A stretch of DNA of 14,462 bases. Source: an uncultured Collinsella sp. (GTDB lineage Bacteria > Actinomycetota > Coriobacteriia > Coriobacteriales > Coriobacteriaceae). Location: contig CABRHH010000040.1 in NCBI GenBank assembly GCA_902470695.1, forward strand, positions 1-14,462, given 5' to 3'. Made by a program: the position numbers and the translations under genes. This document shows, piece by piece, positions 7,284-14,011 of the stretch. How positions within the stretch are numbered: position 1 is the stretch's first letter; the number at the start of each line of letters is the position of its first letter. Below the pieces are notes generated by a model. That model saw only the letters and a program-made list of their open reading frames with translations. It had not been told where the DNA came from and did no database searches.

Positions 7284-7300
7284 CCGGTGCAGTGCACCGG
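7284..7300. promoter_or_regulatory. Palindrome upstream of the glycosidase promoter
   Basis: CCGGTGCA and TGCACCGG flank a single central G, giving 8-bp arms of perfect dyad symmetry. It lies about 37 bp upstream of the TGTT repeats. It could be an operator for a dimeric repressor or activator. A terminator is less likely: on the plus strand CTATTTTG follows, but no plus-strand gene precedes it. Confidence 0.4.
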
Positions 7301-7339
7301 CTATTTTGCCCTACTCAACCTCTTACATCTGAGCATTGT

Positions 7340-7375
7340 TGTTCGTCTTATTGTTCATTTTACTGTTCGCTTTCC
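7340..7375 (+). repeat. Three TGTTC direct repeats at 12-bp steps
   Basis: TGTTCGTCTTAT, TGTTCATTTTAC and TGTTCGCTTTCC start at 7340, 7352 and 7364. The TGTTC core is the same as in the minus-strand promoter repeats about 100 bp away but in opposite orientation. No gene is seen in the AT-richer stretch 7301-7468 around it. Confidence 0.5.
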
Positions 7376-7468
7376 TGCAAACGAACCCCTGGCGAGCACA
7401 CTTCGCGCGACTCTTTTGCGTTCGGTGCATCGACAAAATGGTTTATGGAAGCCGCAGTCCCATCGAGC

Positions 7469-7620
7469 TGCTGCAAAATCGAGGTTTTGCGAAATAGCAC
7501 TATTTGGAAGACATTTCCCAAGCCGAAATGATCAAGCAAAACCGCAGGTCGCGGTCAGCTGAATCCGAACAAGAAATGGCATCTGGAAGAAGCATTTCGC
7601 AAAACCTCGATTTTGCAGCA
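7469..7620. repeat. 152-bp element with perfect 27-bp inverted repeats
   Basis: The left arm (7469-7495) and right arm (7594-7620) are perfect reverse complements, separated by 98 bp. Each arm itself has half-sites GCAAAA and TTTTGC around a 6-base core TCGAGG, resembling a tyrosine-recombinase crossover site. The interior is weakly symmetric too: CATTTC at 7512-7517 faces GAAATG at 7573-7578. No open frame in it looks real, and no clear promoter is seen in the 98-bp spacer. It may be an invertible segment, a small MITE-like element or a long RNA hairpin. Confidence 0.75.
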
Positions 7621-7703
7621 ACCCAGAGCGGCGCTCCTTCACGAAACCCTGTGGGTCGGCGTGACTCGAACGAAAAGACCTGGAATCCGCAGGCGAAAGA
7701 ACG

Positions 7704-7733
7704 CCGCAGGCCGAAGGCCCGAGGACCGTTCGC
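7704..7733. repeat. Dispersed 30-bp repeat, copy 1
   Basis: This segment begins CCGCAGGCCGAAGGCC and ends GAGGACCGTTCGC. It matches 7810-7838 except for one extra C. It contains the small palindrome GGCC-GAA-GGCC and is preceded by GCGAA, which can pair with the terminal TTCGC, so each copy is hairpin-like. It lies in the noncoding gap behind groEL. Confidence 0.75.
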
Positions 7734-7777
7734 ACCATCCCCTTTACGCCACAAGCCCTCCGGAGCCCGTAAACGCA

Positions 7778-7859
7778 GGAATCCCCCGGCGGATTCCTAA
7801 GCGAACTTTCCGCAGGCCGAAGGCCGAGGACCGTTCGCGTGGAACCGCCGAGGGATTCC
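7778..7859 (-). repeat. Long imperfect hairpin behind groEL, carrying repeat copy 2
   Basis: Outer arms 7778-7797 (GGAATCCCCCGGCGGATTCC) and 7841-7859 (GGAACCGCCGAGGGATTCC) pair nearly perfectly, inner arms GCGAAC (7801-7806) and GTTCGC (7833-7838) continue the stem, and GGCC-GAA-GGCC closes the tip. The second copy of the dispersed repeat (7810-7838) forms the inner part. It starts 22 bp past the groEL stop codon and may end or stabilise the groESL transcript, but it lacks a T tract. Confidence 0.65.
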
Positions 7860-7881
7860 GATGGGAGCTTACACTCCGGGC

Positions 7882-9519
7882 TTAGTACATGCCGCCGCCC
7901 TGCTGACCAGCCGTAGCAGCCGCAATGGCATCCTCAAGCTGGGTGTTCTTCGGCACGTCGGTAACCGTGGCCTCGGTGATGAGGATGAGGCTCGCCACAG
8001 AAGCGGCGTTCTGCAGCGTGGTGCGGGTGACCTTGACCGGGTCGAGCACGCCCATGTCGATCATGTTGCCCCACTCGCCGTTGGCGGAGTTCAGGCCCTC
8101 GCCCGCGCCGAGCTCGGAAACCTTGTCCACCACGACAGCGCCCTCGTACCCGGCGTTCTTGGCGATGGTGGCCACCGGAGCGGTGAGCGCCTTCTTGATG
8201 ATGTCGATACCGATCTGCTCCTCGGGGTCGGACACCTCGATGCCGTCGAGCGCGGACAGCGCGTCCATGAACGCAACGCCGCCGCCAGCAACGATGCCCT
8301 CCTCAACAGCCGCGCGGGTAGCCTGCAGGGCATCCTCGACGCGGTGCTTGATCTCCTTGAGCTCGGTCTCGGTGGCAGCGCCGACCTTGATGACGGCCAC
8401 GCCACCGGACAGCTTGGCGAGACGCTCCTGGAGCTTCTCACGGTCGAACTCGGAGTCGGTGTGCTCGAGCTCGGCCTTGATCTGGGCCACGCGATCGTTG
8501 ATGGCGTCCTTGGAGCCGGCGCCGTCCACGATGGTGGTGTTGTCCTTGGTGATGGTCACGCTCTTGGCGGTACCGAGCATCTCAGCCGTGATGTCGGCAA
8601 CCTTGATGCCCAGCTCGTCGAGGGCGGCCTGGCCGCCGGTGAGCACCGCGATATCCTCGAGCATGCGCTTGCGGCGATCGCCGTAACCGGGAGCCTTCAC
8701 AGCGCACACGTTGAGCGCGCCGCGGATCTTGTTCAGCACGAGCGTGGGCAGCGCCTCACCGTCGATATCCTCGGCGATAATCAGCAGGCCCTTGCCGGCG
8801 CGGGAAACAGCCTCGAGCACAGGCATGATGTCCTGCACGTTGGAGATCTTCTGGTCGGTGATGAGGATGTAGGGATCCTTCATCACGGCCTCCATGCGGT
8901 CGTTATCCGTGACGAAATACGCGGAGACATAGCCCTTGTCGAACTGCATGCCCTCGACCGTGTCGATCTGGATATCGAAGGTCTGGCCGTCCTCAACGGT
9001 GATGACGCCGTCTTTGCCCACCACGTCCATGGCCTCGGCGATCTTGGCGCCGACCTCGGGGTCGCCAGCGGAGATGGTGCCGACCGACGCAATCTGCTCC
9101 TTGGTCTCGACCGGCTTGGACAGGCTCTTCATCTCGGCCACGGCGGCGTTGACGGCCTTGTCGATACCGCGACGGATGGCCAGCGGGTTGGCGCCGGCAG
9201 CGACGTTCTTGAGACCGTCGTTCACGATTGCCTGGGCCAGCAGCGTAGCGGTGGTGGTGCCGTCACCCACCGTGTCGTTGGTCTTGGTGGCGACCTCCTT
9301 CACCAGCTGGGCGCCCATGTTCTCGATGTTGTCCTCGAGCTCGATCTCCTTGGCAACGGAGACGCCGTCGTTGGTGATGGTGGGAGCGCCGAAGGAGCGC
9401 TGCAGCGCCACGTAACGGCCCTTGGGGCCCATGGTGACGGTGACGGCGTCGGCCAGCGTGTTGACGCCCTTCGCGAGCTTGGCGCGAGCGTCGGTATCGA
9501 ACATGATGTTCTTAGCCAT
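7882..9519 (-). CDS. groEL: Chaperonin GroEL (Hsp60)
   Basis: This 545-residue protein is full-length GroEL, the 14-mer barrel that encloses and refolds proteins using ATP in the cytoplasm. It shows the N-terminal KNIMFDTDARAKLAKGVN segment, the ATP-site loops TMGPKGR (29-35) and NDTVGDGTTT (81-90, with catalytic Asp86), and the family signature AAVEEGIVAGGG near residue 400. The C-terminal tail is short (GQQGGGMY) rather than a long GGM run. The ATG at 9519 is preceded by GGAGG with eight bases of spacing. It lies 111 bp after groES in the same orientation, so the two form the usual operon, with a stem-loop between them. Its 3' end is followed by a long hairpin. Confidence 0.99.
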   Translation of the reverse strand: MAKNIMFDTDARAKLAKGVNTLADAVTVTMGPKGRYVALQRSFGAPTITNDGVSVAKEIELEDNIENMGAQLVKEVATKTNDTVGDGTTTATLLAQAIVNDGLKNVAAGANPLAIRRGIDKAVNAAVAEMKSLSKPVETKEQIASVGTISAGDPEVGAKIAEAMDVVGKDGVITVEDGQTFDIQIDTVEGMQFDKGYVSAYFVTDNDRMEAVMKDPYILITDQKISNVQDIMPVLEAVSRAGKGLLIIAEDIDGEALPTLVLNKIRGALNVCAVKAPGYGDRRKRMLEDIAVLTGGQAALDELGIKVADITAEMLGTAKSVTITKDNTTIVDGAGSKDAINDRVAQIKAELEHTDSEFDREKLQERLAKLSGGVAVIKVGAATETELKEIKHRVEDALQATRAAVEEGIVAGGGVAFMDALSALDGIEVSDPEEQIGIDIIKKALTAPVATIAKNAGYEGAVVVDKVSELGAGEGLNSANGEWGNMIDMGVLDPVKVTRTTLQNAASVASLILITEATVTDVPKNTQLEDAIAAATAGQQGGGMY

Positions 9520-9594
9520 AGTTCAATCCTCCATAGGTGAGAGATGTTCGGATGCCACCTTGCGGCCGAGTCGCGTGCCGCGGCGGCGAACATA

Positions 9595-9624
9595 TGCCCC
9601 AGGGGCTGATGCCCAGCTGGGGCA
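9595..9624 (-). other. Stem-loop between groES and groEL
   Basis: TGCCCCAG (9595-9602) pairs with CTGGGGCA (9617-9624), and GGGC/GCCC continue the stem around a TGAT loop, leaving a two-base bulge. It starts 6 bp beyond the groES stop codon in the intercistronic RNA. There is no T tract, so it is more likely an mRNA stability or processing structure, or a weak attenuator, than a full terminator. Confidence 0.55.
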
Positions 9625-9630
9625 GTGGAA

Positions 9631-9918
9631 TTACTCGACGATCGCGTAGATGTCGTCGGCGCGCATCAGCAGGTAGTCCTCGCCGTCGACCTTGACCTCG
9701 TTCCCGCCGAACTTGCCGTAGATCACGACGTCGCCGGCCTTGACGTCGATGGGCAGGCGCTCGCCGTTGTCGGACAGCTTGCCGGCGCCAACGGCCACGA
9801 CGGTACCGCGCTGCGGCTTCTCCTGGGCGTTGCTGGCGATATAGAGACCCGAGGCGGTCTTCTGCTCAGCGGCATCGGGCTTGACCAGAACGCGGTCTGC
9901 AAGCGGCTTCAGACTCAT
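9631..9918 (-). CDS. groES: Co-chaperonin GroES (Hsp10)
   Basis: This 95-residue protein is the heptameric lid of the GroEL chamber. The family's PLADRVLVKPDAAEQKTASG start is clear, the mobile loop that grips GroEL spans about residues 17-34, and YGKFGGNEVKVDGEDYLLMRADDIYAI forms the C-terminal part. The length is typical. The frame remains open upstream to 10107, but ATG at 9918 is the start because AAGGAGG lies eight bases before it and the family begins at this point. It is the first gene of the groES-groEL operon. Confidence 0.99.
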   Translation of the reverse strand: MSLKPLADRVLVKPDAAEQKTASGLYIASNAQEKPQRGTVVAVGAGKLSDNGERLPIDVKAGDVVIYGKFGGNEVKVDGEDYLLMRADDIYAIVE

Positions 9919-10005
9919 AGCTGATTCCTCCTTTGCTGGTGCTCCGGGGCGGCCCCGGGCATCCATGCTTTTACGTACGCGATGAATGGTACCCACGAAC
10001 ACGAA

Positions 10006-10060
10006 CTTATACAACGCGAGAGCAAAAAATCTTATCAACTCACACTTAGATTTCTTGAGT
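10006..10060 (-). promoter_or_regulatory. Candidate groESL promoter and imperfect operator
   Basis: On the minus strand TATAAG (10011-10006) lies about 90 bp before groES and could be a -10. A TTGATA hexamer upstream is spaced about 21 bp away, longer than ideal. An inverted pair ACTCA (10038-10042) and TGAGT (10056-10060) sits just upstream, and CTTGAGT (10054-10060) equals one half-site of the HspR HAIR operator, but its partner is missing. No CIRCE element (TTAGCACTC-N9-GAGTGCTAA) is seen. Regulation is therefore uncertain. Confidence 0.35.
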
Positions 10061-10111
10061 CGCAGCACGGGCGGAGGTCCACCGTAACTTCGAGCGGAAA
10101 TCCACATACCT

Positions 10112-10379
10112 CTAGACGGGAATATCGTGCAGCTCGATTCGATCCGCCGGCGTAATCACATCGAAATCGTCTTGCGGAATGTCATCCACCACAAGGTCGA
10201 CGGCAATATCCTGCACCCTTCGACCACCGATCTGGGCATGAAACGTAACGCAAGCTCCCGAACGATACTCGTCCTCAGCTTTAATGCGTTGCGGGCCCTT
10301 TATGCGGTCAGCCACCACCCCTCAAACGTTGTCACCCAGGCTGAGAGTCCTCATGGCGTCGATAAGCACGTCGGTACGC
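10112..10379 (-). pseudogene. Remnant of an AbiEii-type nucleotidyltransferase
   Basis: Read on the minus strand in one frame, RTDVLIDAMRTLSLGDNV is followed by a TGA (10324-10322), then 68 more residues including RIKAEDEYRSGACVTF, VDLVVDDIP and ITPADRIELHDIPV before a stop at 10112. The order (short helix, LGD-V, I-x-EDEY, a beta strand, VDLVVDD, ITPADRIEL) resembles the middle of AbiEii/AbiGii nucleotidyltransferases, which are toxins of abortive-infection systems. Only about 90 of some 250-300 residues remain. The N-terminal catalytic motif and the C-terminal half are absent, and no good ribosome site precedes the GTG at 10318. The 5' end merges into the terminator of the neighbouring surface-protein gene. 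The family call is from memory of the pattern and is moderate; a short real gene (10112-10318) is the alternative. Confidence 0.45.
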
Positions 10380-10414
10380 AAAAACGGGGTACCGGGCAAA
10401 AGCCCAGCACCCCG
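10380..10414 (-). terminator. Rho-independent terminator of the Rib-repeat surface protein
   Basis: On the minus strand CGGGGTGCTGGGC pairs with GCCCGGTACCCCG over 13 bp (two G-T pairs) around a TTTT loop, followed directly by TTTTT (10384-10380). It begins 46 bp after the stop codon of the Rib-repeat gene. Confidence 0.9.
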
Positions 10415-10460
10415 TCCGCATCGAGCTATGCAGGAACCCTCACAGGAGACCTGTCGGCGA

Positions 10461-13400
10461 TTAGCGCTCCGCGTCGCGACGGCGCTTCAGGCCGAAGGCC
10501 GCACCGAGCGCCCCCAGGCCAGAAGCCAAAGCGCCCACGATGCCCACCGAAGCAGCGTCGCCGGTCTTGGGCAGCAAGCCCTTGCCGGTCTTGGTGCCCT
10601 TGCCGCCGTTCTGCTTGGCGGCGCTGGCCTTGGCACCGGCCTTGTTGTCGGTGCTCCCGGCGCCGCCCTTGTCCTTACCGGGCTCGCCGCCCGCGGGCTT
10701 GGGATCGCGCACGGTCACCGTGACCTCGACGGTATCCATCGAACCGTCCGGGTAGGTCACCGTGATGGTGCCCTTCGACGTGCCGGGCTTGCTCGTGTCC
10801 GGCTTGACGCCCCACTCGATCTTGGTGCCTTCCGGCAGATCGCCCTTGTTGGCGATGCCGTCGGCGGCGTTGGGCTCCTTGCCCGTCTCGGCCGTCACGT
10901 CCTGGGCCTTGGGGTCGTGCTTCTCGGCGTCGGTGCGGGTGTCCTTCACGTGCACCGGCACGGTCACCTTGTCCTTCGAGCCGTCCTGATAGGTCACCAC
11001 GACCACACCGGTGGTATCGCCGGCCTTCGAGGTGTCCGGCTTGGTCTCCCACGCGATCTGGACGTTCTTCGGCAGGTCACCCTTATTGGAGATGGCGTCC
11101 GCGGCGTTGGGCTCGCGGCCCATGTCCACCGTCACATCCTGGCCCATCGCGTCGTACTTCTCGGCCTCGGTGCGCTTGTCCACCACGTTGACGGACACGT
11201 TCACCACGTCGAAGGAGCCATCGGGGTACGCGACGTTCACCTTGCCGGTAAACGTGCCGGCGTTGTCGGTCGAGGGACGCTGCGCCCAGCTGTAGACGAC
11301 ATCCTTCGGCAGGTCGCCCTTGTTGATGATCGCCTCGGATGCATCCGGCATCGCACCGCCCAGGCCGACGGTGATCGTCGTGCCCTTGGGGTTGAACTGG
11401 TCGCTTTGCGGGATCGACGGTTTGGGCAGCACGGTGATCTCGACCGTGACCTCGTCGGTGGTGTCGTCCGGGTAGGTCACCACGATGGTTCCGTTCACCT
11501 TGCCGGGCGTGTCGGTGCTGAAGTGCTCCTTCCACGCGGCGTTGGTACCGCCGGGCAGCTCGCCCATGTTCGCGATGCCGCTGACCGCAGGAGGAATCGA
11601 GCCCTGCTGCGTCGTCACCGGCTTGCCCTTGGGCGTGTACTTCTCGGCGTCGGGGCGGGTGTCCCGCACCTGAACCGGAACCGTCACCATATCCTTGGAG
11701 CCATCCTGGTAGGTCACCACGATGGTGCCGGTGGTCTTGCCGGGCTTGGAGGTGTCCGGCTTGGTCTCCCAGGAGATCTGGACGTCGCCCGGCAGCTCGC
11801 CCTTGTTGGCGATGCCGTCGGCGGCGACGGGCTCGCGGCCCATGTCAACCGTTACGGTCTGGCCCTTGGCGTCGTACTTCTCGGCATCCTTGCGGCTGTC
11901 CACGACCTCGAAGTCGACCTCGACCTCGTCGGTGGACGTATCGGCATAGGTCACCACGATAACGGCCTTGGACGTGCCGGGCTTGGCCGTGGAGGGCGCG
12001 TCCTTCCAGGCGAAGGAGGTACCGGCGGGCAGCTTGTCGGCGTCCACGATGCCGGTCTTGGCGTCGGGAGCGCCGGCGTTCAGCTCGGCCGTCACCTTCT
12101 GGCCCTTGGGGTCGTTCTTCTGGGCCTCGGTGCGGGTGTCCTTCACGTGGACCGTCACATGCACCAGGTCGCGCGACTTATCCGGGTAGGTGACGGCAAC
12201 GGTGCCGGTCGCCTCACCGGGCTTGCTCGTATCGGGCTCATTCGCCCACTCGTACGCGGTGGCGTTCGGCAGCTCGCCCTTGTTGGCGATGCCGTCGGCG
12301 GCCTTCGGCATCTTACCCATGTCGACGGTGACGTCCTGGGCCTTGGGCGTATAGATATCCGCCTGCTCGACCACCTTGACCTCGACCTCCACCGAGTCGG
12401 AGGTGCCGTCGCCGTAGGTCACCTTGACGGTGCCCTTCTTGGTGCCGGTCGACGTGGTGTCCGGAGCCTTGCCCCAGGCAAAGGTGGCATCGGCCGGCAG
12501 GTCGGCGACGTTGGCGATGGCGGCCTTGGCCTCGTCGGCGCCGGGCTTCGTGCCCTGACCCACCGTCACCGAACCGGGCTGCGGCTCGAACTTGCTGTTC
12601 TGAAGCAGCGCCTGCACCGTGACCTCGACCTCGAGCTCATCGGTGGACTTGTCGGGGTAGGTCACCAGAATCGTGCCCTTGGAGGTGCCGGCCGTGGAGA
12701 CATCGGGCTCGACCTTCCAGGTGTACGCGGTGTCGTCGGGCAGCTCGTAGGTGTTCGCGATGCCCTCGCTCGCCGGCGGCATGGTGCCCTCGGGCGTAGC
12801 CACCTTCTGGCCCTGCGGCTCGAACTTGTCGGCGTCCTTGCGGTTGTCCTGGACCTCGAAGTCGACCTGGACATCCTCGCTGGACTGATCCGCGTACGTC
12901 ACGGTGATGGTCTGCTTGGTGGTGCCCACGTTCTCGGTGGAAGGCTTGGTCTTCCAGGTGTAGGTTGCACCCTGGGGCAGCTCGCCGCCCGCGAACGCAA
13001 CGCCGTATTTCGCCTCGGGGACCTTGCCGCCCAGATCGGCGGTCACCTTCTGGGCGAGCGGCTCGAACTTATCCTTCTCGGGGCGGTTGTCGATGACGTG
13101 GATCGTCACCTCGACGGTGGTGGTGGACTGGTCCTTGAAGGTCACCTCGATGGTGCCCTTGAAGTTGCCCGGCTTGCTCGTATCGGGCACGGTGCGCCAC
13201 TCGATCTGGGCGGTGTTGGGCAGCGCGTTCGCGTTGACGATGCCGTCCTCGGCGGCGGGGCCCTCGTTCAGGTTGACCGTGATGTCCTGGCCCTTGACCG
13301 GGTACTTCTGCGCATCGGTGCGGTTGTCCTGGACCTCGAAGTCGACCTCGACCTCATCGGTGGTGTGGTCGGGATAGGTCACCACGACGGTCTGCTTGGT

Positions 13401-13943
13401 GGCGCCAGCCTGATCGGTGGCGGGCTGCGTCTTCCAGGCGAAGGAGGTGCCGGCCGGCAGCTTGGCGGCGTCCACGATACCGGTCTTGGCGTCGGGCGCC
13501 GCAGCGTTCAGCTCGACGGTCACCTTCTGGCCCTTGGGATCGTACTTCTGGGCCTCGGTGCGGGTGTCCTCCACGTGGATGGGCACCGTCACCTTGTCCT
13601 TGGAGCCATCCGGGTAGGTCACCACGACGACGCCGGTGGTGTCGCCGGGGTTCTTCGTCTCGGGCTTGGTCTCCCACTCGATCTTGGTGCCGCCGGGCAG
13701 CTGGTCCTGATCGGCGATGCCGTCCGCCGCGCTGGGCTCCTGCCCCATGTCCACGGTGATGGGCTTCGGCTTCGGGTCGAACGTGCCGGCCTGGTCGGAA
13801 ACGATGACCTTCACGGGTACCGAATCGGAGGTGCTGTCCGGATAGGTCACCTTCACCGTGCCGTACACGGTGCCGGCCTTGCTGGTATCCGGCGCCTGCT
13901 CCCAGGTATAGAGGGCATTTTTGGGAAGCTCGTCGGTGTCCAC
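10461..13943 (-). CDS. Rib-repeat LPKTG surface protein, 3' part (after frameshift)
   Basis: This 1160-residue open frame is the C-terminal part of a large cell-wall stalk protein. From residue 57 it has 13 consecutive repeats of 78-81 residues (the last about 73) of the Rib/alpha-like type, each with a VTV start, a GIANKGELP-like turn, a W core, TYPDGSxD and a VxVxV end strand. Such domains stack into rigid stalks that display adhesins. A Gly/Lys/Ala-rich linker follows, then LPKTG (1124-1128), a hydrophobic segment and KRRRDAER, so sortase should anchor it to peptidoglycan. The N-terminal 56 residues are the second half of another Rib repeat. The frame starts inside that repeat at a GTG lacking a ribosome site, because the first half lies in another frame upstream. 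This is therefore probably the downstream part of one disrupted gene. A terminator follows. Confidence 0.85.
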   Translation of the reverse strand: MDTDELPKNALYTWEQAPDTSKAGTVYGTVKVTYPDSTSDSVPVKVIVSDQAGTFDPKPKPITVDMGQEPSAADGIADQDQLPGGTKIEWETKPETKNPGDTTGVVVVTYPDGSKDKVTVPIHVEDTRTEAQKYDPKGQKVTVELNAAAPDAKTGIVDAAKLPAGTSFAWKTQPATDQAGATKQTVVVTYPDHTTDEVEVDFEVQDNRTDAQKYPVKGQDITVNLNEGPAAEDGIVNANALPNTAQIEWRTVPDTSKPGNFKGTIEVTFKDQSTTTVEVTIHVIDNRPEKDKFEPLAQKVTADLGGKVPEAKYGVAFAGGELPQGATYTWKTKPSTENVGTTKQTITVTYADQSSEDVQVDFEVQDNRKDADKFEPQGQKVATPEGTMPPASEGIANTYELPDDTAYTWKVEPDVSTAGTSKGTILVTYPDKSTDELEVEVTVQALLQNSKFEPQPGSVTVGQGTKPGADEAKAAIANVADLPADATFAWGKAPDTTSTGTKKGTVKVTYGDGTSDSVEVEVKVVEQADIYTPKAQDVTVDMGKMPKAADGIANKGELPNATAYEWANEPDTSKPGEATGTVAVTYPDKSRDLVHVTVHVKDTRTEAQKNDPKGQKVTAELNAGAPDAKTGIVDADKLPAGTSFAWKDAPSTAKPGTSKAVIVVTYADTSTDEVEVDFEVVDSRKDAEKYDAKGQTVTVDMGREPVAADGIANKGELPGDVQISWETKPDTSKPGKTTGTIVVTYQDGSKDMVTVPVQVRDTRPDAEKYTPKGKPVTTQQGSIPPAVSGIANMGELPGGTNAAWKEHFSTDTPGKVNGTIVVTYPDDTTDEVTVEITVLPKPSIPQSDQFNPKGTTITVGLGGAMPDASEAIINKGDLPKDVVYSWAQRPSTDNAGTFTGKVNVAYPDGSFDVVNVSVNVVDKRTEAEKYDAMGQDVTVDMGREPNAADAISNKGDLPKNVQIAWETKPDTSKAGDTTGVVVVTYQDGSKDKVTVPVHVKDTRTDAEKHDPKAQDVTAETGKEPNAADGIANKGDLPEGTKIEWGVKPDTSKPGTSKGTITVTYPDGSMDTVEVTVTVRDPKPAGGEPGKDKGGAGSTDNKAGAKASAAKQNGGKGTKTGKGLLPKTGDAASVGIVGALASGLGALGAAFGLKRRRDAER

Positions 13944-14011
13944 GTTCGGGCGCGAGCCTCAGCCGAACCCGGCTTCGAGCCCTTGCCAACCGTGATGGTG
14001 CCGTCGATCGG
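10695..14011 (-). repeat. Array of 14 Rib/alpha-like repeats (about 237 bp each)
   Basis: Thirteen intact units lie between 10695 and 13775, and one unit broken by the frameshift lies at 13776-14011. Unit lengths are 79, 80, 79, 81, 78, 79, 79, 80, 79, 81, 80, 79 and about 73 residues from the N-terminal side. Units fall into types: one carries VDMG and ends DTRTEAQK or similar (units 1, 7, 9, 12), another carries VxLNA and DAKTGIVDA (units 2 and 8). Units 7-8 repeat the order of units 1-2, which suggests past block duplication. Confidence 0.85.

Noticed and set aside
7287..7562. Small plus-strand gene (91 codons) upstream of the glycosidase
   Set aside because: There is no good ribosome site, it runs through the 27-bp inverted-repeat arm, and it has no recognisable protein features.
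7861..9540. A 559-codon plus-strand open frame
   Set aside because: It is entirely antisense to groEL and resembles no protein family.
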